Shown here: positions 1-8,259 of the stretch, one piece after another
How positions within the stretch are numbered: position 1 is the stretch's first letter
How the letters are laid out: every line of letters begins with the position of its first letter
Assembly: GCA_020438845.1 (NCBI GenBank)
Contig: JAGQTV010000009.1
Coordinates: 124,001 to 188,000, forward strand
Length of the DNA stretch: 64,000 nt
Reading direction: 5' to 3'
Source: Mycobacterium sp.
Lineage (GTDB): Bacteria; Actinomycetota; Actinomycetes; Mycobacteriales; Mycobacteriaceae
Translations under genes and position numbers: made by a program
Notes under the pieces: model-generated
Told to the model about the DNA's origin: nothing
The model's database searches: none
Seen by the model: the letters and a program-made list of their open reading frames with translations, nothing else

Positions 1-209
1 TAGTTCAGCTCGCACAGCGCCGAGTGGCCGGTACCGGCGTTGTTCCACGGGTCGCTGCTCTCCGCCGCCGCAGCGTCCAACCGTTCGACCACGGTGATCG
101 ACCAGTTCGGCTCCATCAGCTTCAGCAGGGCGCCCAAGGTGGCACTCATAATTCCCGCGCCGACCAGGACAACGTCAGTCGTGACGTCGTGCTTGGGGTT
201 TTCAGACAC
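1..209 (-). CDS. mqo: Malate:quinone oxidoreductase, N-terminal part (runs off the window)
   Basis: This membrane-associated FAD enzyme oxidises malate to oxaloacetate and passes electrons to quinone. Only about 69 N-terminal residues are present; the gene continues beyond base 1. The start is a GTG at 209. After about ten residues comes the dinucleotide-binding strand with [16 protein letters not shown], the FAD Rossmann GxGxxS/G motif, then [10 protein letters not shown] with the ribose-binding acid, then [20 protein letters not shown], which is characteristic of Mqo. A divergent hydrolase gene begins at 313. The same neighbour pair, mqo next to a lysophospholipase-like hydrolase, occurs in M. 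tuberculosis (Rv2852c and Rv2854, from memory). Confidence 0.9.
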   Translation of the reverse strand, partial: MSENPKHDVTTDVVLVGAGIMSATLGALLKLMEPNWSITVVERLDAAAAESSDPWNNAGTGHSALCELN

Positions 210-312
210 TGGTCCCGCCCTTCACTCGAGTCGATCCTGTGGCGCATAGGTTATCGCGATCCACACTCCGCGAACGGGGTAAGTCATCAGCACATCGGCT
301 TAGTCTTGATCC

Positions 313-1299
313 ATGCGGGCCGAATGGGTGCCAGACGTCCTGTCCGGCTACCTGCGGACCACCGTGCCGCTGGGCACCGATCCCGACGGCGAGGGCGAAT
401 TGGCCGCCACCGTGGTACGTCGGGCCGACTCGGTCCCGGCTGCAAGGGCGGTGCTGGCGGTGCACGGCTTCACCGACTACTTCTTCAATACCGAACTGGT
501 CGACCACCTCACCGCTCGAGGTTTCCGGGTCTACGGACTTGATCTGCACAAATGCGGCCGATCCTGGCGAGAGGGGCAGACCCCGCACTTCACCACCAAC
601 CTGTCCCGCTACGACCGCGACCTGGAGTCGGCGAGCGCGATCATCGCCGCCGAGAACCAGCGTGACGTGCGCACTGTGATCTACGGGCACTCCACCGGCG
701 GCCTGGTGGTGTCGATGTGGCTCGACCGCGTGCGCCGCCGCGGCGACACCGCCGTCCTTGGTTTGGCCGGATTGGTGCTCAACAGCCCTTTTCTCGATCT
801 GCGCGGCCCAGCAATTCTGCGAACCCGGGTCACCTCGACGGCCATCGGCGCGGTGTCAAGGGTCCGCAAGACCCGGGTGCTGCGCCCCGGCGGCCAGGGC
901 GGTTACGGCCTGACCCTGCACCGCGACTACCACGGCGAGTTCGACTATGACCTGCAGTGGAAGCCGCTGGGCGGTTTCCCCATCACCTATGGCTGGATCC
1001 ACGCGATCCGGCAGGCCCAGGCGCGCCTGCATCGCGGGCTGGATGTCGGGGTGCCCAATCTGATTCTGCGGTCCGACCACACCGTCGCCGAGGCCACTGT
1101 CGACAATGCGGGCACCGACGCCATGCAGCGCGGCGACGCGGTCCTGGACGTGGCGCACATCGCCCGCTGGGCGGGCTGCATCGGCAACCGGCAGACGGTG
1201 GTTCCGATCACCGACGCCAAGCATGACGTCTTCCTGTCGCTGGCGGGCCCACGTGGGCAGGCTTACGCAGAGCTGGACCGCTGGCTGGCCGCGTTGTGA
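313..1299 (+). CDS. Alpha/beta hydrolase, monoglyceride lipase / lysophospholipase-like
   Basis: The 328-residue protein has the alpha/beta-hydrolase fold. An oxyanion-side HGF motif lies near residue 51, the nucleophile elbow GHSTGG holds Ser127, and a C-terminal DAKHDVFLS provides a likely catalytic His304. The family hydrolyses acylglycerols or lysophospholipids; the substrate cannot be read from sequence. There is no signal peptide or membrane segment, so it is probably cytosolic. The ATG at 313 follows a short intergenic region shared with divergent mqo. It matches the position of Rv2854 in M. tuberculosis and marks the left end of the conserved backbone before the accessory region begins. 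Confidence 0.85.
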   Translation: MRAEWVPDVLSGYLRTTVPLGTDPDGEGELAATVVRRADSVPAARAVLAVHGFTDYFFNTELVDHLTARGFRVYGLDLHKCGRSWREGQTPHFTTNLSRYDRDLESASAIIAAENQRDVRTVIYGHSTGGLVVSMWLDRVRRRGDTAVLGLAGLVLNSPFLDLRGPAILRTRVTSTAIGAVSRVRKTRVLRPGGQGGYGLTLHRDYHGEFDYDLQWKPLGGFPITYGWIHAIRQAQARLHRGLDVGVPNLILRSDHTVAEATVDNAGTDAMQRGDAVLDVAHIARWAGCIGNRQTVVPITDAKHDVFLSLAGPRGQAYAELDRWLAAL

Positions 1300-1315
1300 T
1301 GCAGCGCGCTCGGGC

Positions 1316-2704
1316 TCAGGCGACGAAATTCCCGTGGAATCCCTGCGGCACGTGGTGGTTCAGCTGCGCGGTGGCCAACGGACCACGGTCTAGATCTGAT
1401 GCGTCAAGGATCACCAGCCGCGAGCGGTGCAGGTCGGCTTGGTACTCGACCGACAGCAGCCAGCCGTCGTCCTCATCGCAAGCCCCCGGCCTGGGGGTGA
1501 ACACCGGCTCGCACAAGCTGTTGCCCGTGCCCTGGGTCGGATAGTTGGTCTCGGTGCCATCCGCGAGGTCGATCTTGGTGATCGCGTCGTAGAGCGTGCC
1601 GAGGCGTTGCCGGGTGTTGACGTAGGCGTAGCGGTGCGGGCGCCCCTCGCGATCGGGGTGGTGCCGGGGGAATTCGCAGGTGCGGTCGCTGAGTTGCTCG
1701 CGGGTGACGCGACCGTCGCCGGTGATCCGGAACCGGGTGAATTCCGAGGACGCCGTGCGTAGCGAACTGGTGCGGAATCGCGCGATGCTCTCCAACAGTG
1801 CTCCGGTCTCGTAGGTGATGACGTCGGCGACGACGTCGCCGCGGTCGTCGAAGGCATTACTGAGGTGAAATTGCAACACGGGGTCACAGTCGATGCGGCG
1901 GATGCGACCACCGTCGCGCGGGATGAGGATGAACGAGCTGCCCCGTTCGGGACGGTATTGCATGCCGTCGCCGAACGACTTGAGTCCCAGCGCTATCGGG
2001 ATGCCATCGGGAATGATCGGTGAGATCAGGAACACCAGGTAACGCTGCGTGATCGCGAAGTCGTGCACCATCGCGACATAGGGCAATGATGCCGATCGGT
2101 AGTGTCCGAGCCGGCCGTTGCGGCCGGTGCGGTAGACCCGCAGGTGCGGAGTGGGGATGAACTCGACTCCGAAGTTGAACATGTCGCCGCTGCCCGGACA
2201 GAAGCACGGATGTGCCGAATACGTTCCAACCCAGCGTAATACGCCTCCGAATCGGCGCACACCGAGGGTTTCCAGGGTATCGGGGTGAAGTTCGTGCGGC
2301 GGACCGCCCTCCCAGAGGGCAAAGAGGCGCCCGGCGTGCTCGACGACGTTGGTGTTCGCGAGGTTGGGCGGCAGACGGCCGATATTGGCCAGCCACCCGC
2401 CGGCGGCATCGGTTCCCAGGTGCCGCGTGCCCGACCGGCCCCGGAAATGCTGTGTTCGCACGTAGCGATTCCGGTAGTGGACAGTGCCGTTGCGGATGGT
2501 GAATGCCGAGATCATTCCGTCACCGTCGAACAGGTGGTGCAACGGCCTGCCGGTGTGATCCTGCCAGCGCCCCGGACCGTTTCGGTACAGCGTTCCGGTC
2601 AGCCCCGGCGGAATCTTCCCTACGACGTCGTCGACCGGATAGTCGAATTCGGTGTGTTGCGGTTCGCTGACCCCGAGGCTGCGCAGGTCGGCGTCGTCCA
2701 TCAC
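1316..2704 (-). CDS. Carotenoid oxygenase (RPE65/CCD family)
   Basis: The 462-residue protein belongs to the non-haem iron carotenoid/stilbene cleavage dioxygenases, which use O2 to cut a conjugated double bond and release apocarotenoids or aldehydes. It shows the family's HHLFDGDGMI motif near residue 56 and four well-spaced candidate iron-ligand histidines: H165 (in YSAHPCFCPGSG), H214 (in MVHDFAIT), H280 (in FHLSNAF) and H457 (in QGFHGNF, at the C-terminal end as usual). Length is normal for a bacterial member. Tandem ATGs at 2704 and 2701 are both possible starts. The gene is convergent with the hydrolase at 1299. No carotenoid synthesis genes are in the window, so the substrate is unknown. 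Confidence 0.85.
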   Translation of the reverse strand: MMDDADLRSLGVSEPQHTEFDYPVDDVVGKIPPGLTGTLYRNGPGRWQDHTGRPLHHLFDGDGMISAFTIRNGTVHYRNRYVRTQHFRGRSGTRHLGTDAAGGWLANIGRLPPNLANTNVVEHAGRLFALWEGGPPHELHPDTLETLGVRRFGGVLRWVGTYSAHPCFCPGSGDMFNFGVEFIPTPHLRVYRTGRNGRLGHYRSASLPYVAMVHDFAITQRYLVFLISPIIPDGIPIALGLKSFGDGMQYRPERGSSFILIPRDGGRIRRIDCDPVLQFHLSNAFDDRGDVVADVITYETGALLESIARFRTSSLRTASSEFTRFRITGDGRVTREQLSDRTCEFPRHHPDREGRPHRYAYVNTRQRLGTLYDAITKIDLADGTETNYPTQGTGNSLCEPVFTPRPGACDEDDGWLLSVEYQADLHRSRLVILDASDLDRGPLATAQLNHHVPQGFHGNFVA

Positions 2705-2716
2705 CGCAAGCCGATC

Positions 2717-2818
2717 CTAGGCCTGCTGACGTTCTTCGCCGCCGAGGGAATCCAGGTAGCCCTGTAAGGCGGGCAGGCGCGCCAGTCTGGTGACCGCGGA
2801 CGAGTATTCGGGATCCAA
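2717..2818 (-). CDS. Possible small ORF or gene remnant upstream of the carotenoid oxygenase
   Basis: I do not recognise this. A TTG at 2818 preceded by AGGAG with a five-base gap opens 33 codons that end 12 bases before the carotenoid oxygenase start. The peptide (LDPEYSSAVTRLARLP, then GYLDSLGGEERQQA) has protein-like composition and strong GC at third positions. The same frame stays open upstream of the TTG back to a stop near 2873, reading DYVANWCQFGSGDV, with no ATG or GTG. It may therefore be a short coupled leader protein, or the C-terminal stump of a decayed gene. Evidence is reading frame and composition only. Confidence 0.35.
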   Translation of the reverse strand: MDPEYSSAVTRLARLPALQGYLDSLGGEERQQA

Positions 2819-3249
2819 GACGTCTCCTGAGCCGAACTGACACCAGTTCGCAACGTAGTCCCCTCCGACGGATCAGTCGAGGTTCGTTTGAGGTCTCACC
2901 ACCAGACGAGGGCGTCGCCGCTCTCCCTGGGCCGGGCCCAACGGATGATCCCGACCGAGCAGATCGCCCGGTGATCGTGCCGCAGAACCGGTACATCGGC
3001 AGGTCGAAGACGCTATTGCTCATCGGCTGCTCAAAGTGGCCGAACCTTTCCGCAGAAAGGAATAAAACCATGAACACCAGCCCCAGGGGGATCATTGAGC
3101 CAGCCGACGGCGCCCGCCTCGGACACATCGACTGGGCAGGCCTACCGCCTTTCGCTACCAAAGGGGTCCACCCACGAGGGCCTACGACATCGCGGGAACC
3201 GAAATCGAGTTCCTTGCGACTACTTCGGTGACACCAAGGAGGACAAGCA
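2819..3249. other. Poorly assigned region between the carotenoid oxygenase and the DUF4395 gene
   Basis: About 430 bases contain no confidently recognised gene. The right-hand part holds a 53-codon frame with a ribosome binding site (3070-3231, listed separately). The left-hand part includes the open extension of the small minus-strand frame. Several frames around 3100-3240 look coding for short stretches without joining up, which fits a degraded gene. It must also contain the promoter for the plus-strand gene cluster starting at 3250, but I see no clear -35/-10 pair. Confidence 0.4.
3070..3231 (+). CDS. Hypothetical 53-residue protein
   Basis: An ATG at 3070 is preceded by AGAAAGGA with a six- to seven-base gap, a good ribosome binding site. 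The frame gives 53 residues (start MNTSPRGIIEPADGARLGH) and ends 18 bases before the DUF4395 start. I find no domain or membrane segment. The C-terminal third is rich in R, P and S and reads like out-of-frame sequence, so a frameshifted remnant is as likely as a real small protein. Confidence 0.35.
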   Translation: MNTSPRGIIEPADGARLGHIDWAGLPPFATKGVHPRGPTTSREPKSSSLRLLR

Positions 3250-3738
3250 ATGTCGACCGACGTCGCAACAACGCCAACTTTCGAGCAGGTGGACTCGCGA
3301 GGTCCCCGCTTCACAGCCACAGTCACCGCCACCGTTTTACTTACCGTGCTGGTGGTTTCGATGTTCAGTGCGCCCGCCGCCACTGCCATTCTGGCCGCGC
3401 AGTCGCTGGTATTCGCGATCGGCGCGGCGTGGGGCCCCCGTCGGCATCCCTACGGTGCTACCTACCGCAAACTGGTTGCGCCGCGGCTGGGCCCGGCGAC
3501 CAAGCGCGAAGGGGTACCGCCGCTTAGATTCGCCCAGCTGATGGGTTTCATCGTCACCGCCATCGGCGTTACCGGCTTCGCCCTCGGAGTTCCGGCAGTC
3601 GGCGTGGGAGCAACCAGTGTTGCGTTCATCGTCGCCTTCGTCCGCGCAGCGTTCGGAATCTGCCTCAACCGCAAGCTCTTCGCGCTGATCGCGCATCTGC
3701 GCGGCAAAGAACTCCGCCCCTGCTGCAAAGCGGAGTGA
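3250..3738 (+). CDS. DUF4395 family membrane protein
   Basis: The 162-residue protein has about four hydrophobic segments (roughly residues 22-40, 45-60, 95-115 and 118-137) and ends with GICLNRKLFALI, matching the DUF4395 signature, which usually reads GxCLGCxxY. Here the second cysteine of that motif is replaced by Asn-Arg, while a Cys-Cys pair sits at residues 158-159. The ATG at 3250 has an AAGGAGG ribosome site. DUF4395 genes often neighbour rhodanese or thioredoxin genes, hinting at sulfur or redox chemistry; the function is not established. It stands first in the plus-strand run that leads into the LuxE/cysteine desulfurase genes. Confidence 0.75.
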   Translation: MSTDVATTPTFEQVDSRGPRFTATVTATVLLTVLVVSMFSAPAATAILAAQSLVFAIGAAWGPRRHPYGATYRKLVAPRLGPATKREGVPPLRFAQLMGFIVTAIGVTGFALGVPAVGVGATSVAFIVAFVRAAFGICLNRKLFALIAHLRGKELRPCCKAE

Positions 3739-3832
3739 ACTACCGGGAACTAATTCCGCACCGACGCGACCAGCTGCCCGAAAGATTTTCCGCGCCTACC
3801 GGCGCGCTCCCCCACCCCCGAAGGAGATGGAA

Positions 3833-5512
3833 GTGACCGCCGCGGTGATTGTCGGACGAATTGGCGCATTGGCGATGGTACTGGGCATCGGAACCGCGAT
3901 GATGTCAACTCCAGTTGCAGCCCATGCTGATTCGTCTACCAGCACGGCATCCTCGACGGGGGACAGCTCAGCCCGCGGCACTGCGCACCAGCGCCGTTCG
4001 GCCAGCGCTGCAACCGGCGCCGCATCCAGGTCTGCCCAGCGCACCGCCAAGCCGACCCGACCCGAAACGCAAAACGCACCGGCTGCTAGCCGTACCGTGC
4101 CGGGCCTGGCCTCGGTTGCGGCCACGCTGCCGAATGCGGCGGCCGGCAGCATTGCAGCTGTTGGCACACCACGCGCTGCCGCTCAGCGCGCCAGCGCGAT
4201 CGCCGGTCTTGTAAGGCCCCTCATCGGCAACGGCACCGCCGATAACCCCGACGCCGGAATTCTGTTCGGCAACGGCTACTCCTACACCGGCTACGCGGGG
4301 GCCTGCACCACCGGTGCCTGCGACGGCGGTAACGGTGGCCTGATCGGCAACGGCGGCAACGGATACAACGGGGGCGACGGCGGAGCGGCCGGCTGGTTCG
4401 GCAACGGCGGCAACGGCGGCGACGCCTTGACCGTCGGCAGCGCTGGCGGCAACGGCGGGCGGGGAGGACGTTTCGCCGGTGACGGCGGGACCGGCGGCAC
4501 CGGCGGAGCGGCAACCGGGTCTGCCGACGGCGGGGCTGGCGGCCGCGGTGGCATGGCCGGGTCGACCATCAAGTTGGGTTCACTGGAACTGCCCACCAGT
4601 TTCTTCGGAAGCGGCGGCAGCGGTGGCGCCGGCGGTAGCGCGGTCATGGGCACCGCCGGTAAGGGGGGCGCCGGGGGCATGGCCGCCATCATCGGCACCG
4701 GCGGTGACGGCGGTGCAGGCGGCATCATCACCGGAATGGGCGGCGGGACCGCCGGCAGCGGTGGGCACGGGGGCATGGCCGGCTGGTTGATCGGCAACGC
4801 CGGGGCCGGTGGCGACGGCGGTAACGTCAGCAGCGTGGGCGGCGGAACCGCTGGAAACGGCGGCGGGGGCGGCATGGGGATGGTGTTCGGCCGAGGCGGC
4901 AACGGGGGCAGCGGAGGCAGCGGCGGCGCCGGAGCCGGCGGCGATGTCAGCGGCGGCGCCGGAGGCGCGGGTGGCACCGGAGGCTGGGCCTTCGGCGCCG
5001 CGGGCAACGGAGGAGCCGGCGGCGCCGGCCTCGGCAGCGGCAACGGCGGAGCAGGTGGAAGCGGCGGAAACGGCGTCGGCATCAGCAGCGGCGGACGGGG
5101 CGGCGCCGGTGGTGCTGCCGCCGGAACAGGATCCGGCGGAGCCGGTGGTAGCGGTGGTACCGCCGGAGTTGTGGGCGATGGCGGCGACGGTGGGGACGGC
5201 GGCGAGGCGCTGGCCGCTGCCGGCGGCGACGGCGGGGATGGCGGTCACTCCGTCTTCCTCGGCAACGGCGGTGACGGTGGCGAGGCGGGAGCCGGGATCG
5301 AGCCCGCCAATGGCGGTGACGGCGGCGCCTCAACGCCGATCCTCGGCAACGGCGGCAATGGCGGCAACGGAACAGCCGGCGGTTGCGGCGGAATGGGCGG
5401 CATGGGAGGCATGGGCGGCGAAATGGGAATGGATGGAACGCCGATGTGCGGCGGTATGGGTGGAGGCGGCATGAGCGGCATGGGCGGCATGAGCACCGCC
5501 ACTTCGTCCTAG
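3833..5512 (+). CDS. Secreted glycine-rich (PGRS-like) protein
   Basis: The GTG at 3833 is the likely start: AAGGAG lies at 3821-3826 with a six-base gap, whereas the in-frame ATG at 3827 directly abuts that site. The 559 residues begin with a signal peptide (VGRIGALAMVLGIG, then a cut after PVAAHA), followed by a Ser/Ala/Arg-rich linker to about residue 145 and then about 400 residues of GGxGGx repeats like the PGRS domain. There is no PE domain. The tail is Met-rich (GGMGGMGG repeats) with a single cysteine in GTPMCGGMGG. The N-terminal module resembles that of the haem peroxidase at 39836-42034. Role unknown; it is followed at 41 bases by the LuxE-like gene. Confidence 0.75.
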   Translation: MTAAVIVGRIGALAMVLGIGTAMMSTPVAAHADSSTSTASSTGDSSARGTAHQRRSASAATGAASRSAQRTAKPTRPETQNAPAASRTVPGLASVAATLPNAAAGSIAAVGTPRAAAQRASAIAGLVRPLIGNGTADNPDAGILFGNGYSYTGYAGACTTGACDGGNGGLIGNGGNGYNGGDGGAAGWFGNGGNGGDALTVGSAGGNGGRGGRFAGDGGTGGTGGAATGSADGGAGGRGGMAGSTIKLGSLELPTSFFGSGGSGGAGGSAVMGTAGKGGAGGMAAIIGTGGDGGAGGIITGMGGGTAGSGGHGGMAGWLIGNAGAGGDGGNVSSVGGGTAGNGGGGGMGMVFGRGGNGGSGGSGGAGAGGDVSGGAGGAGGTGGWAFGAAGNGGAGGAGLGSGNGGAGGSGGNGVGISSGGRGGAGGAAAGTGSGGAGGSGGTAGVVGDGGDGGDGGEALAAAGGDGGDGGHSVFLGNGGDGGEAGAGIEPANGGDGGASTPILGNGGNGGNGTAGGCGGMGGMGGMGGEMGMDGTPMCGGMGGGGMSGMGGMSTATSS

Positions 5513-5553
5513 TCACGAGAGCTGGAAACAACTCAGCCGGAAGGAGGTTCGAC

Positions 5554-6699
5554 GTGGATCTGGTCACGATGCTGGGTATGCCGGGCGAGGCATTACGGGT
5601 TCCCCGCTCCCAGTGGCGGCGCTCGCTTACCGACGCTGTGTGCGCGGCGTTCGAATATCACAGGTCGAACAACGGCTTCTACCGCGCCCAGTGCGAGGCC
5701 GCCGGGGTAGCAGCCAGAGATGTCAGCGAATACGAACACCTGCACCGGATTCCGCTGTTGCCGGTGGGCATGTTCAAGCAAGCCAACGCGGCGGTGCTGT
5801 TGACCGCCGGCCTCGCAGATATCGAGACCGAGATCCGCTCAACAGGCACCAGCGGTGTGCCATCGGTGGCACGCCGCGACAGCCTGACCACCACTCGGGC
5901 GTCGGTCGGGATCTTCGGTGCCTACCGCGACTTTTTCGGAATCTCTAAGGGAGCGGGGTTGTTTCTGTGTCCGTCGACGGCCGAGGCACCGGAGATGGGC
6001 ATGGTCAAAGTGTTCAACCTGTTGACGGGAATGCTCGACGACCACCGCTATCTGGTCGACAACTACTCCTTCGACCCCGAGGAGGCACTCGCCAGCCTGC
6101 GCCACTGGGAGGGCAGAATGACCCGCCACATCATCGGGCCGCCGTTCATCGTCGCCCGGTTCATGCGGTACCTCGAACTGGAGTCGATACCGCTCATGCT
6201 CGACCCGGAATCCCTGATCATCATGCTGGGCGGCTGGAAGCAGTACACCGGGCGTTCCATCAGCCGTGACGAATTCAACACCAAGGCAGAGCAATTCCTG
6301 GGCGTCGAGCCCAGCCATGTCCGCGACATGTACGGGATGATCGAGTCGAACATGCTCGCCATCGAATGCGAGCACAATCGCAAGCACGTTCCACCCTGGT
6401 GCTATGTCTCCATCCGCGACATCACTGATCCGGCAATTGAACTTCAGCCGGGGCAGACCGGCGGTATCGCGATCCTCGACGCACTGAACACCGCCTATCC
6501 GGGGTTTCTGCTCTCCGACGACGTCGGCGTGGTCAGCGAGGATGACTGTCCGTGCGGCCGCACCGGCCAGACCGTACGCTTCCGCCGTCGTCGTCATGGT
6601 GCCGAGTTGGGCTGCTGCGCAGTCAGCATCGAAAAATACATCGACTCCCGGGAGATCGTCGCGGACTGCGAGCTCGCCGATGTCGCCGGAGGCGTGTGA
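5554..6699 (+). CDS. LuxE-like acyl-protein synthetase
   Basis: LuxE-family enzymes activate a fatty acid with ATP and hold or transfer the acyl group on a protein thiol; in luminous bacteria this feeds aldehyde synthesis. The 381-residue product shows the nucleotide-binding STGTSG (residues 97-101), GGWK (226-229), DMYGMIE (258-264) and a C-terminal CPCGRTG (332-338) followed by GCC (353-355). The acyl-accepting Cys of LuxE is near the C-terminus, so C354 or C355 is a candidate (inference). The GTG at 5554 follows GGAAGGAGG. No LuxC reductase, LuxD or luciferase gene is present, so the acyl group must have another fate. The stop is two bases before the NifU-like start. Confidence 0.75.
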   Translation: MDLVTMLGMPGEALRVPRSQWRRSLTDAVCAAFEYHRSNNGFYRAQCEAAGVAARDVSEYEHLHRIPLLPVGMFKQANAAVLLTAGLADIETEIRSTGTSGVPSVARRDSLTTTRASVGIFGAYRDFFGISKGAGLFLCPSTAEAPEMGMVKVFNLLTGMLDDHRYLVDNYSFDPEEALASLRHWEGRMTRHIIGPPFIVARFMRYLELESIPLMLDPESLIIMLGGWKQYTGRSISRDEFNTKAEQFLGVEPSHVRDMYGMIESNMLAIECEHNRKHVPPWCYVSIRDITDPAIELQPGQTGGIAILDALNTAYPGFLLSDDVGVVSEDDCPCGRTGQTVRFRRRRHGAELGCCAVSIEKYIDSREIVADCELADVAGGV

Positions 6700-6701
6700 C
6701 C

Positions 6702-7103
6702 ATGGCCCGCTTCAGCTCCACCGTGATCGACCACTTCACCAACCCCCGAAACTGTGCCCGCCTGCCGGACGCCGACGCTTCGGCTTTCGTCGGCAACCCG
6801 GTGTGCGGCGATCAGATCCTGCTCACCGCAAGGGTTCACGACGACGTCGTACGCGAGATCGGCTTCGAAGCGTTTGGCTGCTCGGCTTCGCTGGCTATCG
6901 CCTCGATCCTCACCGAAAACCTGATCGGAATGCCGATCTCGATGATCGCCGGCGTCAACACAGACCAAGTCCTGCAGTGGTCCGGCGGGTTAAGTCCAGA
7001 GCAGCAGCACGTGGCCGAATTGGGCGCCGAAGTCGCCCATCGACTGGCCGACAACTTTCGCAACGGGGTCACCGAAGACGATGGGATCCGCTGTGGTGAA
7101 TGA
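6702..7103 (+). CDS. NifU/IscU-like protein lacking one scaffold cysteine
   Basis: IscU/NifU N-domains assemble Fe-S clusters on three cysteines plus an aspartate. This 133-residue protein keeps the first (NPVCGD, C35, with D37) and second (FGCSAS, C60), but where the family has HCS the sequence reads H103-V104-A105, so the third cysteine is missing. A C-terminal C131 is not in an equivalent place. It begins two bases after luxE-like and overlaps the cysteine desulfurase by 23 bases, implying coupled translation and direct partnership. It may be a sulfur acceptor or a modified scaffold specialised for this pathway rather than a housekeeping assembly factor. Confidence 0.75.
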   Translation: MARFSSTVIDHFTNPRNCARLPDADASAFVGNPVCGDQILLTARVHDDVVREIGFEAFGCSASLAIASILTENLIGMPISMIAGVNTDQVLQWSGGLSPEQQHVAELGAEVAHRLADNFRNGVTEDDGIRCGE

Positions 7104-8259
7104 CTCGATCTACCTGGACTACGCGGCGACTGCACCGTTGCACCCGGCCGCTTCCCGGGCCGTGCAGGCGGGCCAGTCACTGGTGGGCAATCCCTCCAGC
7201 GCACACGGAGCAGGCCGCGCGGCCGCAGCGGCGTTGCAGGATGCCCGCCGATCCATCGCGTCGATGTTGGGCACCAGCCCTGGCGAGATCGTCCTCACCT
7301 CTGGTGGAAGCGAGTCCAACACCTTGGCGTTGTGGGGCACGTTCGCCGCGCGGCGGTTCTCCGGACATCTGGTGACCACCTCGATCGAACACTCATCGAT
7401 TCTCGAAAACGCCAGCGCGCTTGCCGAATTAGGTGTCAGCGTCACATTCGTCGACCCGCAGCCCTCCGGTCACGTGGACGCCGGCGATGTCGGCGCGGCG
7501 ATGCGGCCCGACACGGCACTGGTCTCTGTGATGCACGCCAACAACGAGACTGGGGCGGTCCAGCCGATCGCTCTGATCGCCGCAGCGACCCGGGCCGCCG
7601 GCGTCCCCTTCCATACCGATGCGGTGCACACCGCAGGCAAACTCGATATCGCCGCCGTTGGCGCGGAAATGATTTCGGTGTCGGCACACAAGTTCGGCGG
7701 TCCCCGCGGCGTCGGCGCACTGGCGGTCCGTACCGGGAATCGGCTCGCCCCTGTCATCCGAGGTGGATCACAAGAGGATGGCCAGCGGGCCGGCACCGAG
7801 AACGTGGCCGGCGTAATGGGCATGGCTGCGGCCGCCGATGTCTGCCGCGATCGGATTTCCGGCGCATATCGCGCACATGTGCACAACCTCAGGAATCGGT
7901 TGATCGCAGGCCTGTACGGGATCGGCGGAGTGCACATCAACGCAACCGATCCGATTGTCGCAGAGACGATCGGTGTCCGATTCGACGGGATTCGCGCCGA
8001 TACCCTCGCCGACGCGCTTGACCTCCAGGACATCTATGTTTCAACGGGATCGGCCTGCCACGCGCGAAAGGACCGGAAGAACCGAGTATCGCACGTACTG
8101 ACTGCCCAGGGCCTGACCGAAGAGCAATCACGGTCGGCGGTCCGCTTCTCACTCGGGTCGGACGTCACCGCGGAGGACATCGACCGAGTTGTCTCGGCGA
8201 CGTGTGCGGCCGTCGACCGGTTGCGCCGGACAGCTGGGCGGCAGGCGGTCCTGCAATGA
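7081..8259 (+). CDS. Cysteine desulfurase, NifS/IscS-like
   Basis: This PLP enzyme takes sulfur from cysteine, forming a persulfide for transfer. The 392 residues show SGGSESNTLAL, MHANNETGAVQPI, HTDAVHTAGK, the Schiff-base lysine K204 (SVSAHKFGGPRG), GGSQEDGQRAGTEN and the catalytic loop STGSACHARKD with C326. The loop is short and charged compared with IscS. Start is ATG 7081, overlapping the NifU-like gene; a GTG at 7096 is an alternative. The next gene overlaps its stop as ATGA. Co-translation with a NifU-like protein, a LuxE-like enzyme and an exporter suggests sulfur supply to a dedicated product rather than general Fe-S assembly. Confidence 0.88.
   Translation: MGSAVVNDSIYLDYAATAPLHPAASRAVQAGQSLVGNPSSAHGAGRAAAAALQDARRSIASMLGTSPGEIVLTSGGSESNTLALWGTFAARRFSGHLVTTSIEHSSILENASALAELGVSVTFVDPQPSGHVDAGDVGAAMRPDTALVSVMHANNETGAVQPIALIAAATRAAGVPFHTDAVHTAGKLDIAAVGAEMISVSAHKFGGPRGVGALAVRTGNRLAPVIRGGSQEDGQRAGTENVAGVMGMAAAADVCRDRISGAYRAHVHNLRNRLIAGLYGIGGVHINATDPIVAETIGVRFDGIRADTLADALDLQDIYVSTGSACHARKDRKNRVSHVLTAQGLTEEQSRSAVRFSLGSDVTAEDIDRVVSATCAAVDRLRRTAGRQAVLQ

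Noticed and set aside
4291..5502. Long proline-rich minus-strand frames opposite the glycine-rich gene
   Set aside because: They are the antisense of GGC repeats, lack ribosome sites, and arise from composition alone.
3833..5512. PE_PGRS family protein
   Set aside because: The GGxGGx body fits PGRS, but the N-terminus is a Sec signal peptide with no PE domain of about 110 residues.
5554..8259. nif or isc operon for general Fe-S assembly
   Set aside because: The scaffold lacks a cysteine, no ferredoxin, chaperone or A-type protein is present, and the partners are acyl and export genes.
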